A model generated the notes under the pieces. The model did not search any database. It was not told the origin of the DNA and saw only the letters and a list, made by a program, of their open reading frames with translations. DNA of 64,000 nt from JAGDMJ01 sp963809695 (lineage in GTDB: Bacteria > Bacteroidota > Ignavibacteria > UBA10030 > UBA6906). A program made the translations under genes and the position numbers. Of the stretch, positions 8,473-17,836 are shown in pieces. The DNA is taken from assembly GCA_963809695.1 (NCBI GenBank), contig CAWEKI010000006.1:682001-746000 (forward strand), in the 5' to 3' direction. Positions within the stretch are counted from its first letter, which is position 1; each line of letters opens with the position of its first letter.

Positions 8473-10746
8473 TTACTTACGGATGACCGCAACTTTACCA
8501 TTGGCGCTTGCCCCGCTTTCCGAATGCGCAGCAATGATGTAGATGCCCGAGGCTACCGCATTTCCCTTCTGGTCCGTGCCATCCCAATAGCCGACACGCC
8601 CCCCGGGGGTTTCCACTTCGCGCACCAGCGCCCCGTCGGTAGTGAGGATCTTGAGCGTTGAATTTTCCATGAGCCCGTCCACCGTAAGCGGAACGGAGGC
8701 CGGGATATAATACGGGTTCGGATACACCCGAAGCCCGTCGAACGAGGTCTTCGGAGCGGCGCCGGAGGTTGTGAGGCTGGCCAGCCCGGCATTTGTCCCA
8801 AAGTAAACGGTCCCGCTCTTCTCATCCACAGCAATGCTCTTGACGTCATTATCGATGAGCTTCCCGCCGGTGTTTTCCACCGTATAGGAGGCGAGCTGCT
8901 GGGTCCCGTCGGGAGATAGCAGGAACACGCCGGCGCTCGTCCCGACCCATTTCTGATTGAGCGGATCCACAGCAATCGTATTGACCACCAGGCCGAAGAG
9001 AGGCTTGTAAATTGCCACCGCCCCGGTGCGAAGGGGATTGGAGGGATCGAGGATAATGCCGATCCCCTTGTCCGTTCCCACCCACAGGGAATTCTCTTTG
9101 TCCACGACAATCGTCCGGACCACGTCGCTGGGAAGCCCCTGCGCGGAGGTCACGCGCGCAAACACGGTGCTGTCAATTTCTCCGGCATTGCCAAAGCTCA
9201 CGACTCCCCCGTACGGTTGATCATGGACCACTGCCCAGAGATTGTCATTGGCGTCGACAGCGAGCCCGCGATCAATGGTCCCCCAGGCGAACTCGACCAG
9301 GGGAATACCTCCCATGAAAGCGGGGAGGGTTCTCCATGTTCCATCGGGCGTCCTGACGGCCAGGGCCCGCTTGTCATTCGCGCTGAACACGTTGAGCCAC
9401 GTGTTGCCATGTCCGTCGCAGACAACGTTGCTCGTGGCAACAAATAATTGATCCCCTGAAAGGTTCGGGGTGTAGCCCATCCCAACGTTGCGGTTGAAGA
9501 TATGCGCGGAATCAACGACGGGTGCGCCTGCGGGGAACTCTACGACACCGCGCCCCCAGGAGCTGCCCCAGACGGAGCCGTTGCAGCCGACGGTGACCCG
9601 ATAAAATTCGTCGATGGGAAGCGGGGTGTTTGTCCGCGTGAACGAGATCCACTGGGTGCCGTCATACCGGTAGATCCCTTGTCCGGAGGCGGCGCCCGAT
9701 GCGCACCAGACGATGCCGTTCTGATCGACCGTCACGTTGACGAACTGATTGGAATTCGGTCCGTTCGGAAAATGGGAGGTCCAGGTGGAATTCAAGGACA
9801 GTATGCCGGTGCCCAGCGTGCCGACGACTGGCGTGCCGCTGTTGCTTGCGGACAGCGACCTCGGCGTGGCCGGGAGGGAACTGCCGGCTTGCTGCATGCT
9901 GCCCGCGGCGTCGACAGAGAAGATCTGACTGGAGCTGGTTCCGACGAGGACCTGGTTTCCCGAGCCGTACATGCACAGGATGTTGGCTCCCGAGAGCGGG
10001 GTGACTTCTGTCCAGCTTTCTCCTTCCAGGAAGAAGAGCCCTTTCGTGGTTCCTGCGTAGACCCGCCCGTTCCCCACGGTAACGCCGGTGACCAGCGCGC
10101 CTGGCGCAACGGTGTACAACGTCCAGGCTGAGGGAGCGATAAGGTTGGGGTCAGAAAGGCTGGCGCGGGCAATGAATGTGTTCGACTGGCCGTCCGTGAT
10201 AGCTGCCCAGAGATACCCTTGGAACATCACCGCGGAAAGGACCGAAACCCTGGTGCCCGGGGGAATGGAGCCGAAAAGGGAATAGGTGTCGCCGAACTCA
10301 AACTTCTCGATACGAAAAAGGCTGAGGCCGAAATCGGTGCAGATCAGCACGGTGTCGCCATAGACCGAAAGGGCATTGATGCCCTTGTTGGTCTGTCCCG
10401 AGTTGGCGATGCTCAGGAGCGTGCGGAGAACCCCAGTCTGGGGAGTGAGCACATGGATGACGCCATTGGTAGCTCCGGCCCAGACGTCGCCGGAGGAATC
10501 AACGGCCGCCGCGGTGAGATCAACGGTTTGAAGCCCTTCCGCCGTTGTGAACTGCTGATAGGTGGAAGATCCTTCCTTCCAGCTGAAGAGGCCCCCGCTC
10601 GTCGCGGCCCAGTAAGTCGTTCCGGCCTGCGCAACGCTGCTCACATCCTTCATGGACGTGAAATTTCTCCAGGTACCGATTCCGGCTTGAGCAGCCGTCG
10701 CACCCAGGATCGTCAACAGAAGAAGAGACCACCCTCGCTTCATCAT
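8473..10746 (-). CDS. PorZ-like beta-propeller protein with FlgD/T9SS-type C-terminus
   Basis: A signal peptide (MMKRGWSLLLLTILGATAAQA) is followed by IGTWRNFTSMKDVSSVAQAG and GGLFSW. This is the N-terminal propeller pattern of PorZ, part of the type IX secretion attachment complex at the cell surface. Repeated propeller blades of the two-component-regulator type (AVDSSGDVWAGATNGVIHVL, VNTIAVDPLNQKWVGTSAGV) fill the middle. The last 90 residues form a FlgD/T9SS sorting-type domain (LRVYPNPYYIP, SGIYIIAAHSE). An upstream GTG at 10770 is in frame, but ATG at 10746 begins the signal peptide directly. The gene starts 20 bases after the ribH stop. PorZ identity rests on pattern recognition, and a generic Reg_prop protein is the alternative. 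Confidence 0.75.
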   Translation of the reverse strand: MMKRGWSLLLLTILGATAAQAGIGTWRNFTSMKDVSSVAQAGTTYWAATSGGLFSWKEGSSTYQQFTTAEGLQTVDLTAAAVDSSGDVWAGATNGVIHVLTPQTGVLRTLLSIANSGQTNKGINALSVYGDTVLICTDFGLSLFRIEKFEFGDTYSLFGSIPPGTRVSVLSAVMFQGYLWAAITDGQSNTFIARASLSDPNLIAPSAWTLYTVAPGALVTGVTVGNGRVYAGTTKGLFFLEGESWTEVTPLSGANILCMYGSGNQVLVGTSSSQIFSVDAAGSMQQAGSSLPATPRSLSASNSGTPVVGTLGTGILSLNSTWTSHFPNGPNSNQFVNVTVDQNGIVWCASGAASGQGIYRYDGTQWISFTRTNTPLPIDEFYRVTVGCNGSVWGSSWGRGVVEFPAGAPVVDSAHIFNRNVGMGYTPNLSGDQLFVATSNVVCDGHGNTWLNVFSANDKRALAVRTPDGTWRTLPAFMGGIPLVEFAWGTIDRGLAVDANDNLWAVVHDQPYGGVVSFGNAGEIDSTVFARVTSAQGLPSDVVRTIVVDKENSLWVGTDKGIGIILDPSNPLRTGAVAIYKPLFGLVVNTIAVDPLNQKWVGTSAGVFLLSPDGTQQLASYTVENTGGKLIDNDVKSIAVDEKSGTVYFGTNAGLASLTTSGAAPKTSFDGLRVYPNPYYIPASVPLTVDGLMENSTLKILTTDGALVREVETPGGRVGYWDGTDQKGNAVASGIYIIAAHSESGASANGKVAVIRK

Positions 10747-10766
10747 AGCCGTCAGAGTCCGGCGCC

Positions 10767-11255
10767 TCACGCTTTCGGACGCTTCTTCCCTCCAGAGAGT
10801 TTATGAGAAATCTGCACAAGCTCGATCGCCGTGAGCGCCGCGTCCCATCCTTTGTTGCCGGACTTGGCCCCGGCCCGTTCGAGTGCTTGCTCGAGCGATT
10901 CCGTTGTCAGGACGCCGAAGGCCGTGGGCACGCCGGTTTGCAGAGCCACCTGGCTGATGCCCTTCGCGGCTTCCGAAGCGATGTAGTCAAAATGAGGAGT
11001 CTCTCCCCGGACAACACAGCCGAGAGCAATAATGGCATCGAATCGTCCCGACGCGGCCATCTGGAGGGCCACCTGGGGAATCTCGAATGACCCCGGGCAG
11101 TAGACCACGGTGATGGCTCGTTCATCGGCGTCATGACGAAGCAAGCAGTCCAATGCCCCGTCAAGCAGCCGTCCGGTGACGATGCTATTGAATCTGCTGA
11201 CGACAATGCCGAACGACCGGCCTGTCGCGTTCAATGTTCCCTGGATCGTTTCCAC
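10767..11255 (-). CDS. ribH: 6,7-dimethyl-8-ribityllumazine synthase
   Basis: RibH joins ribulose-derived butanone phosphate to the pyrimidine intermediate in the penultimate step of riboflavin synthesis. The 162-residue protein has the family motifs GIVVSRFN, VYCPGSFEIPQVA, ALGCVVRGETPHFDYI and GVLTTESLEQALERAG. No other rib genes are present in the window. It lies 89 bases after the PHP-domain gene and just before the PorZ-like gene, probably in one transcript. Confidence 0.95.
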   Translation of the reverse strand: METIQGTLNATGRSFGIVVSRFNSIVTGRLLDGALDCLLRHDADERAITVVYCPGSFEIPQVALQMAASGRFDAIIALGCVVRGETPHFDYIASEAAKGISQVALQTGVPTAFGVLTTESLEQALERAGAKSGNKGWDAALTAIELVQISHKLSGGKKRPKA

Positions 11256-11344
11256 GATGGGTCCTGTTTAGTTGCGTTGCCTCGACTGCCGGTACTTCAG
11301 GGCATTCGAGATTTACTACACCGGAGTCCGCGGCAGAAGCAACA

Positions 11345-12166
11345 TCAGTGCAAGCGATGCCGCATGATATCGACATCCAGCTGCGAAATGTAGTATCTGC
11401 CAAGAGCATCGCGGTCACCTTTCTTCCCCCCATGGAAATCCGATCCGCCGCTTGCAAGCAGAAAATACTCGCTGACAATGCCGCGATAATGTGCGGTGCG
11501 CTCCATGGAGTGCGAGGGGTGAATCACCTCGATACCGTCAACGCCTTCTTTGATGAGCCCGAGCAACACCGTCTCTTCGATGGCATTGCCCGGATGTGCA
11601 ATGAACGAAAGTCCTCCCGCTTCCGAGATCAACGCAATTGCGTCGCGGGGCGAGATCTGGTACTTTTCCTGGTATGCCGGCCTGCCGAACCCGATGAACT
11701 TCAGGAACGCTTCGTGGTAGCTGCCGATGAGCCCTTCCTCGAGCAGCGCGTTGGCGATGTGAGGCCGTCCGACCGATCCCGAGCCCGCCTGCCGGAGCAC
11801 CGCCGGCAGCGACAACGGGATGCTCAGGCCGTTCAACTTCTCCACGATGCGCTCCGCGCGCTTCAGCCGCTCAGCACGGAACAGGGCAAGGTAGTCCTGC
11901 AGCTTCCGGTTCCGGTGGTCGAAGAAATAGCCCAGGAGGTGGACCTCCAGAGAGCCCACATTGGTGCTCAGCTCGACGCCGGGAATCACCTCGATGCCAA
12001 GCCGTTCGCCGACGGCGATTGCTCCGTCGATCGCTCCCGTGTTGTCATGATCGGTGATGCTGATTGTCGTGAGCCCGGCGAGCTTGGCTTCTTGCAGGAG
12101 TGTCTCAGCGGGAAGAGCTCCATCGGAATACACCGTATGGAGATGAAGATCGGCTTTCTCATCCAT
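11345..12166 (-). CDS. PHP-domain metal-dependent phosphoesterase
   Basis: The 273-residue product begins with the PHP signature DLHLHTVYSDG, followed by ITDHDNTGAI, EVIPGVELST and HLLGYFFDH, and later FIAHPGN and SGGSDFHGG. These are the four metal-binding motifs of the PHP superfamily. The single-domain length fits the YciV/RNase AM and 3',5'-nucleoside bisphosphate phosphatase group. An exact substrate cannot be read from the sequence. It follows the Crp/Fnr gene by 35 bases and precedes ribH. Confidence 0.85.
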   Translation of the reverse strand: MDEKADLHLHTVYSDGALPAETLLQEAKLAGLTTISITDHDNTGAIDGAIAVGERLGIEVIPGVELSTNVGSLEVHLLGYFFDHRNRKLQDYLALFRAERLKRAERIVEKLNGLSIPLSLPAVLRQAGSGSVGRPHIANALLEEGLIGSYHEAFLKFIGFGRPAYQEKYQISPRDAIALISEAGGLSFIAHPGNAIEETVLLGLIKEGVDGIEVIHPSHSMERTAHYRGIVSEYFLLASGGSDFHGGKKGDRDALGRYYISQLDVDIMRHRLH

Positions 12167-12201
12167 GCGGTGCCGGCCCAGCTAAAAGAACGGATTGAGA
12201 C

Positions 12202-12912
12202 TCAGAGATATCTGCTCTTGAACTTCTCATAGTCGTTGATGATGAGTTTCCCCCGCTCGATCTCGAGATGCCCCTCGCGGATGAACGCGTGTATCATTCG
12301 CGAGATCGTCTCACGGGACGTCCCCGCCATATTGGCGAGATCCTGTTGAAGCGGAAGCTCATCGATCTCCACCCGGCCCTTCCGGATCTTGCCTATATCG
12401 TCAGCCAGCTGAAGCACGACATTGGCAACCCGGCCGGCCGCATCCTTCAACGACAGGCTTTTGATCTGGGCGTCTGCCTTGCGCAGACGCATGGTCAATT
12501 CTTTCAAGAGAGCAATAGCCACCGAAGGGAAATCGTGAAGCAGCTTCAGAAAATCCCGCCGGTGGATCATGAACAGTTCGGACTTGGAAATAGCAACGAC
12601 GCTTGCAGATCGGGCAAGCCCATCGAGAATGGCCATCTCGCCAAAGAAATCGCTCTCACCCAGAATGGACAGGATGACCTCCCGCCCATCGTCATCCATG
12701 CGTACGATTTTGACCTTCCCGGAGACAATCACGAACAGCGCCGCGCCCGCCTCTTCCTCCAGCAAAATGATGCTCCCCTTCTTATACTTCTTCCGCACTC
12801 CGACCTTCCCGATGGTCTCAAGATCCATGGGCTCAAGGTCGCAGAGGATAGGGACGTTCTTGAGGAACTCAATCTCGTCCTTTGCTGTGGGGTTCAGAGT
12901 GCCCTCGCTCAT
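12202..12912 (-). CDS. Crp/Fnr-family transcriptional regulator
   Basis: The 236-residue product has a cyclic-nucleotide-binding fold (VSGKVKIVRMDDDGREVILSI, GESDFFGEMAILDGLARSAS) with the phosphate-cassette-like LDGLARSASVVA. A Crp-type helix-turn-helix follows near the end (LQQDLANMAGTSRETISRMI). There is no N-terminal cysteine set for an Fnr iron-sulfur cluster, so a nucleotide or redox-independent ligand is more likely. An in-frame TTG at 12942 exists, but the ATG at 12912 gives a normal start (MSEGTLNPTAKDE). A promoter-like TTGACT-N17-TATATT lies about 45 bases upstream. Confidence 0.88.
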   Translation of the reverse strand: MSEGTLNPTAKDEIEFLKNVPILCDLEPMDLETIGKVGVRKKYKKGSIILLEEEAGAALFVIVSGKVKIVRMDDDGREVILSILGESDFFGEMAILDGLARSASVVAISKSELFMIHRRDFLKLLHDFPSVAIALLKELTMRLRKADAQIKSLSLKDAAGRVANVVLQLADDIGKIRKGRVEIDELPLQQDLANMAGTSRETISRMIHAFIREGHLEIERGKLIINDYEKFKSRYL

Positions 12913-12955
12913 GTATATGGAAGGAATACACCGAAAAAACAAAAACCGCTTGGGA

Positions 12956-12984
12956 AATATATGTGGTCAGACCTTCAAAGTCAA
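12956..12984 (-). promoter_or_regulatory. Promoter for the crp/fnr-like gene
   Basis: On the minus strand TTGACT (12984-12979) is followed after 17 bases by TATATT (12961-12956). Read in the Bacteroidota style it is TTG-N20-TATATTTC, one mismatch from TAnnTTTG. It lies in the gap between the PEGA gene stop and the regulator start. Confidence 0.6.
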
Positions 12985-13000
12985 GGAATCGCGAACGCCC

Positions 13001-13792
13001 TTATTCTGCCAAGAGGAAATAGGTGAAGAACCCAAACCCGACCTCCGCAAGAGTCAGGCAAATGGCTGAGGCGGTGTCATATACCCGTATTTGGGAGCGT
13101 CCCGAGGATGCCTGATTCGCAAGGTATTGATCGTTCCGGTCATCCGCCTGAATCTTGAAATAGGCCGCAGCTGCGCCAAACCCTACGGCTACCGCACCCG
13201 CCAGATAGACGCGCAAAGTGCCAGGTTTTTGTTCTGGTGACATCTCTTCCGATTGCTCTGTCCCAGAATCCGGTCCCCAGACCTTCTTCAGTGTGACCGT
13301 TGCCACACCCCTGCGGGCCTCGCCCAGGCTCGCATTTGCGGTCTCATACCCTGGTTTCTTGAGGGCGATCGATGGAATCGAGTCCGTCCCTTGAATGATA
13401 ACAAGGAAAGGAGTCGAACCTCTCAGCGAGTCCTCAATGAATACGTCGGCCCCGGAAGGAATCGAAAGGAGAAGATAGCGCCGTCCGAAGGAGTACCGGA
13501 GAACCCTCTCCTCACCCGGATGAATCTGAACGCTGTCGAGAATGCTGCCGGTAAGCCAATTTGTGACGTCGGGATGGACGATTTTCAGGCGATGAAAACC
13601 GGGCTGCAAATCTCTCACAACGAGGGGCGTGTGCCCCATGTTCAGCGAATCAATAAAGACGATGGCACTGTCCACATCGGTTTGGATGGTTATGCTCTTT
13701 CCGGCTGCGCTGTCAGAAGGAGCAGCATCCTGTGCCGGAGCCTGTAGCCCGCTCCAGAGCAGCACGACACAAAGTGCCAGGATTCCCCTCAT
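13001..13792 (-). CDS. PEGA-domain membrane protein
   Basis: An N-terminal signal peptide (MRGILALCVVLLWSGLQAPAQ) precedes two PEGA-type beta domains. The first is at about residues 30-100 (ITIQTDVDSAIVFIDSLNMG, HTPLVVRDLQPGFHRLKI) and the second at about 105-170 (LLSIPSGADVFIEDSLRGST, ALKKPGYE). Two hydrophobic stretches follow near the C-terminus (VYLAGAVAVGFGAAAAYF and CLTLAEVGFGFFTYFLL). PEGA domains are often found in surface-linked proteins. The ATG at 13792 overlaps the stop of the lipoprotein gene by four bases, so the two are translationally coupled. Its role is probably in the envelope; no enzymatic function is visible. Confidence 0.75.
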   Translation of the reverse strand: MRGILALCVVLLWSGLQAPAQDAAPSDSAAGKSITIQTDVDSAIVFIDSLNMGHTPLVVRDLQPGFHRLKIVHPDVTNWLTGSILDSVQIHPGEERVLRYSFGRRYLLLSIPSGADVFIEDSLRGSTPFLVIIQGTDSIPSIALKKPGYETANASLGEARRGVATVTLKKVWGPDSGTEQSEEMSPEQKPGTLRVYLAGAVAVGFGAAAAYFKIQADDRNDQYLANQASSGRSQIRVYDTASAICLTLAEVGFGFFTYFLLAE

Positions 13793-14964
13793 TGTGCACT
13801 CCCTTTGAAAGAAAGGACCACCCAATCGTCCGTTGCAACGAGAAGCTGGCCGTTAACAGCAGCGGGCGAAGTCTTGACCCTGCCGCTCAGTTCGTGGGCC
13901 CATGCAATGCTCCCGTCGCTGGTCCTCACCGCGAACAGGAACTTCTTGAGTGTTCCGACATAGAGGTACCCGCCTGTCACCGCCGGGCCCGAGTTGATCG
14001 GACTTCCCAGAGCATTCTGCCAGACTCGTGTCCCGCTGTTGGCCCGGAGAGCGATGAGTGAGCCAGCCAGGTTGCCGAAGAAAACCGTACTGTCGGCGGC
14101 TGCGGCATTTCCATAGATCGGTGAGCCGGAGTCAAACCGCCATCTCATCTGGCCGCTCTGCAGCTCGAGCGCATACATCCTTCCGCCGAGGTCGCCAACA
14201 AAGACCAGACTGTCCGCAATGGAGGGCGCCCCGACAACGTCGGATCCGGTCGTGAAGGTCCAGCGTATTGTTCCTTGTTCAGCGTCAAAGGCGTAGATGA
14301 TCCCATTCTCTCCTCCAATGACGACGATCTTCCCCTGTCCCGCAGGCGAAGAGCGAAACCCGTTGTGCAGCGCGTTCTCGGGGATCTCATATTTCCAAAT
14401 TGTCTCTCCCCCGAGCGGCCGGACGCAGTAAAACTCCCCCCGGGTGTTCCCAACATAGAGCCGTTGGTTCAACAGCAGCGGGGAGACCTCGATATCGCCG
14501 TAGTCATGCTTCCATTGGGTTTTCCCGCTCCGTAAATCGAACGCCACAAGCGATCCGCTGGAGTTGGAAAGGGCCACGTAGACAATACTTCCATCAACCA
14601 CCGGAGAACCCTGTATCGCATCTCCCAGCTTGATCCAACCGATCCGTTTTCCCGTCTGCCCGTTTGCCACATAGAGTTCTCCCCGGAGGTTGCCCACGAT
14701 GAGCGTGCCGTCCACCATGAGGGGTGACCCATTGCCTATCCCTGCGCCGGCGTCGAATTCCCATTCCTGGACCAGTGGAGGTACGATGGGGCGGTTTGCT
14801 TGCGCAGTCCTGGAAGGTGAACCGGCAAACGTAGGCCAATCCCCCTCCTGCAGGCGCAAGGGACGTTCGATCTTGATACCGCTGCACCCACAGAGCAATG
14901 CTCCCCCTGCGATCAGGGGAAAAAGCACCACGGTCAAGCGATATAAAAAGATCCGCGCATTCAT
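13789..14964 (-). CDS. PQQ-like beta-propeller lipoprotein (BamB-like)
   Basis: The signal peptide ends in a lipobox (GALLCGC), so the protein is probably lipid-anchored at the periplasmic side of the outer membrane. The rest is a string of PQQ-type propeller blades, for example GDAIQGSPVVDGSIVYVALS, YGDIEVSPLLLNQRLYVGNT and GKVLQ-free blades ending in SPAAVNGQLLVATDDWVVLS. Architecture and length (391 residues) resemble BamB of the outer-membrane assembly complex. The start ATG at 14964 overlaps the preceding stop as TGATG; an ATG at 14976 is an alternative. Its coupling to an Omp85-like gene upstream makes a BamB-like partner role attractive but unproven. Confidence 0.8.
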   Translation of the reverse strand: MNARIFLYRLTVVLFPLIAGGALLCGCSGIKIERPLRLQEGDWPTFAGSPSRTAQANRPIVPPLVQEWEFDAGAGIGNGSPLMVDGTLIVGNLRGELYVANGQTGKRIGWIKLGDAIQGSPVVDGSIVYVALSNSSGSLVAFDLRSGKTQWKHDYGDIEVSPLLLNQRLYVGNTRGEFYCVRPLGGETIWKYEIPENALHNGFRSSPAGQGKIVVIGGENGIIYAFDAEQGTIRWTFTTGSDVVGAPSIADSLVFVGDLGGRMYALELQSGQMRWRFDSGSPIYGNAAAADSTVFFGNLAGSLIALRANSGTRVWQNALGSPINSGPAVTGGYLYVGTLKKFLFAVRTSDGSIAWAHELSGRVKTSPAAVNGQLLVATDDWVVLSFKGSAQ

Positions 14965-17798
14965 CAGAAGTCCCATCCAAAGAAGAACTGCTGGAAAAGC
15001 CCTGTCTGGAAATGGTTGAAATTGTCCTCAATGCGCTTCCCAATATCATAGCGCAAAACAAGAACGCCTCCCAGGTTCATGCGCAGTCCCCCTCCCACGC
15101 TCCCCAGAGTTTCGGTGTATACTTTGTTCCATGCGCTTCCGGCGTCAAAAAAGAGCGCCCCGCGAATGGACCAGAAGCTGAGCCCTCCGAAGGGGAAGCG
15201 GATTGCGAACTGGTCAATGAACGGAAAACGCAGTTCCTGGCTGGTGAGCCAGAGTTTCTCCCCCCGGATGCTCCAGCGCGGGTAGCCGCGCAGGTCCCAG
15301 CTCCCTCCCATGACGAACAGGCGGGATTCCTTTCCTCGGTTGTAGAATATCCAGAACCGCGAGGCAAATGCGCTTCGCGTGGAGAGGCGGAAGTAATGGC
15401 GGTAGTCCCCGATCACACTGAAGTAGTCAACGTTGGAATACTGGATGTCCGATGTATAGGCAAGCGTGACGTTGAACCGGCTGCCGTCAAGGGGTCCGCT
15501 GGGTCCCCAGAGCGAATTGTCATGCGTGTACGATATCGAGTTGGAAAGCAGCAGGGCTTTTCGGTCCTGGGTCACTACGTCCACTTCCTTGCTGGAGTTG
15601 CTGAGGCTGACCCCTGTCTCAATTCGCTCGAACTTTGTGAGAGGGTAACTCAGGGCAAAGTATCCGCCAAAAACCCGCTCATAGTAGTATATTGCAGGGT
15701 CAGTAATGTCATACCGCCTGCCGCTGAAGCGGTAGATACCATAGGCATAATTTGTTCTCTGGCCCATGGACATGCGGGAGATCGCGATATTGAAACTCGA
15801 AAGCAGATCTGACTGAGTCTCCGCGCTGTTGTAGATGAGGAAATAGTACTGCTCGTTCCCCAGGAGGTCGCTGAGCGCCAGCGATGCGCCTCCGGTTGTT
15901 CCAAACACCGGATCTGTGGAGATGACGCTTTGCGCCACGTCGAGGCTATATTCCCCGTGGTATTTCAATCGTTCCAGTTTCGAGAGTCCCTCGATGCTGC
16001 GCGCTTCCCATGGTTTCTCCTTGTCATACAGGTCCACCAGCCGCACCGTCCTGGAAGTATCAAAGCGCGCCACGGCGTTGCGGATCATCTTGATCCGGAA
16101 GCTGAGCTTCTCAAACACATCAAAAACCAGATCGCCTGCGGAGGTCCAGGTTGGATCGAATGCCGAGGTGGTAAATTCGGTCACCTGGGTCATGGACCGC
16201 ATGCCGCCGTGAAAGCGGCGGTTGATATCCATCATCCAGATGTTCTGCACCCCGTCCAGATCGCATGTGAACGCGATCTTTGACCCGTCCTTTGACCAGG
16301 CCGGAGCGCCCGCACTCCCATTCCCGTAGGTCAGATAATCTATGGAGCCTGTGGAAAGGTTGTAGAGGAAAAGGTCGTATGTGCCTTTGTCCCCCCCGGA
16401 GGCTGTACGGTCGGAGCTGAAAGCGATGGCATCCCCCCTGGGAGACCACGCGGGGTCACGGTCGTCATAGTAGTCGTTCGTGAGCCGCTGGAGCGCCCCG
16501 TTTTCGGTGTCCAGGATGTAGAGGTCGTTGTTTCCTCCCATGTCAATCCCGGTGAAAGCGAGCCGCTGACCGTCCGGAGCCCACGAGGCAGAACCCATGG
16601 CGACGATGCTCTTGAAGCGGAAGGTACGCACGATCTCGCCGAGTTTGACGTCGTACAGGTGCAGAGCGTCGGTTTCGCCGCTCTTTGTGACAAAAGCGAG
16701 CAGGCCGTTCTTGTTGATGTCAATCCTTCCATAGAACGGATGAAATGCCTCGAGATCGTTCGACCGTTCCCCTTGAATCACATTTTCCCCGACGTCCAGG
16801 GGATTGTCGTCGTCCAGGTTCCTCCGGTAAATCCCTGTGTAGCCGGTCCTGTTGCCGATGAAGTACACGTCGCGCACGGAATCATGCTCGAATACGACCG
16901 GCTTGAAGTTGAAGCCCTCTCCGACGACATTCTGCGTCACCATGCTCGGCTCGTCGTGATGGCTGAGCATGGGGTAATAGCGCTTTTCGAGGGCGTAGAG
17001 CCATTCCTCGTCGAATTCCTTGTACCCTTTCCCGATGGTGATCTTGAAGACGTCACTGAAGGATCCCTCCTTCCAGAAGTTCTCCATGAGCAGCAGGATC
17101 TTCTCCTCGCCATAGGTTCTGGAAAGGTATTGCAGGGCATTCTGCCCCTCCTTGTACATCACGAAGGTGCCGTAGATCCGGTCCATATCGCTGAGCCCCA
17201 CGACGGTGGAATTCAACACGGCATCGCGCATCACCATTTCAGCCTGGGAATCCCAATCGGTGGACCAGTACTCCGCCAGGCCTTCAGTGAACCAGAGGGG
17301 AGGGGAAAGGTCCGAAGATTTCCTGTGGTCGCTGAGCACCCGGCTGATCTTGCTTGACATGAAGACGTGCACGAGCTCGTGCCGGATCACATGCTTGAAT
17401 TGCGGAATGGAGCCATCGGCCGGAATAACGACGCGCCCTTTCAGGAATTCGAAGAATCCCCCGACGCCTTCCGGGATGAACCCGCCGGTTGTGTTCGTCT
17501 GTTCGAAATGCAGGTGGGAGCTGTAGAAGATCAACGGGACGCGGTTGTTCAGCGAGTGGTTGAACTTCGTTTCGAGGATCTTATAGCTTTCCTCGGCGAA
17601 GTACGCCCCCCGTTCCGCCAGCGCCTGCATCTCCGGATAATAATAGATATCGAAGTGCTGCGTCTTCAGGACGTGCCATTCGAAATCGGTGTATTGAATC
17701 TTATTGCGCCCGAAGTAGTAGAATTGTGCGCTGACGGTCGAAACCGTTACGGAGCCAAGAAGGATAAAGAGGAGCAGCCGGTATTCAATACGATTCAT
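14964..17798 (-). CDS. Metallopeptidase/TolB-propeller/Omp85-barrel fusion protein
   Basis: This 944-residue protein starts with a signal peptide (MNRIEYRLLLFILLGSVTVS). A gluzincin-type peptidase domain follows, with HELVH at about residues 140-144 and the downstream glutamate in LWFTEGLAEYW. The middle has TolB/PD40 propeller blades (ASWAPDGQRLAFTGIDMGGN, DPAWSPRGDAIAFSSDRTAS, APAWSKDGSKIAFTCDLDGV). The C-terminal third is an Omp85/surface-antigen beta barrel with MGGSWDLRGYPRWSIRGEK, ELRFPF, FFDAGSAW and a final aromatic residue. The frame extends 55 codons upstream, but ATG at 17798 begins the signal peptide. It lies in a coupled operon with a small membrane peptide upstream and a BamB-like lipoprotein downstream. 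Substrate and function are unknown. Confidence 0.8.
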   Translation of the reverse strand: MNRIEYRLLLFILLGSVTVSTVSAQFYYFGRNKIQYTDFEWHVLKTQHFDIYYYPEMQALAERGAYFAEESYKILETKFNHSLNNRVPLIFYSSHLHFEQTNTTGGFIPEGVGGFFEFLKGRVVIPADGSIPQFKHVIRHELVHVFMSSKISRVLSDHRKSSDLSPPLWFTEGLAEYWSTDWDSQAEMVMRDAVLNSTVVGLSDMDRIYGTFVMYKEGQNALQYLSRTYGEEKILLLMENFWKEGSFSDVFKITIGKGYKEFDEEWLYALEKRYYPMLSHHDEPSMVTQNVVGEGFNFKPVVFEHDSVRDVYFIGNRTGYTGIYRRNLDDDNPLDVGENVIQGERSNDLEAFHPFYGRIDINKNGLLAFVTKSGETDALHLYDVKLGEIVRTFRFKSIVAMGSASWAPDGQRLAFTGIDMGGNNDLYILDTENGALQRLTNDYYDDRDPAWSPRGDAIAFSSDRTASGGDKGTYDLFLYNLSTGSIDYLTYGNGSAGAPAWSKDGSKIAFTCDLDGVQNIWMMDINRRFHGGMRSMTQVTEFTTSAFDPTWTSAGDLVFDVFEKLSFRIKMIRNAVARFDTSRTVRLVDLYDKEKPWEARSIEGLSKLERLKYHGEYSLDVAQSVISTDPVFGTTGGASLALSDLLGNEQYYFLIYNSAETQSDLLSSFNIAISRMSMGQRTNYAYGIYRFSGRRYDITDPAIYYYERVFGGYFALSYPLTKFERIETGVSLSNSSKEVDVVTQDRKALLLSNSISYTHDNSLWGPSGPLDGSRFNVTLAYTSDIQYSNVDYFSVIGDYRHYFRLSTRSAFASRFWIFYNRGKESRLFVMGGSWDLRGYPRWSIRGEKLWLTSQELRFPFIDQFAIRFPFGGLSFWSIRGALFFDAGSAWNKVYTETLGSVGGGLRMNLGGVLVLRYDIGKRIEDNFNHFQTGLFQQFFFGWDF

Positions 17799-17836
17799 CT
17801 TGAACCCAACCCCACGACCACATATTCTCCAACCAC

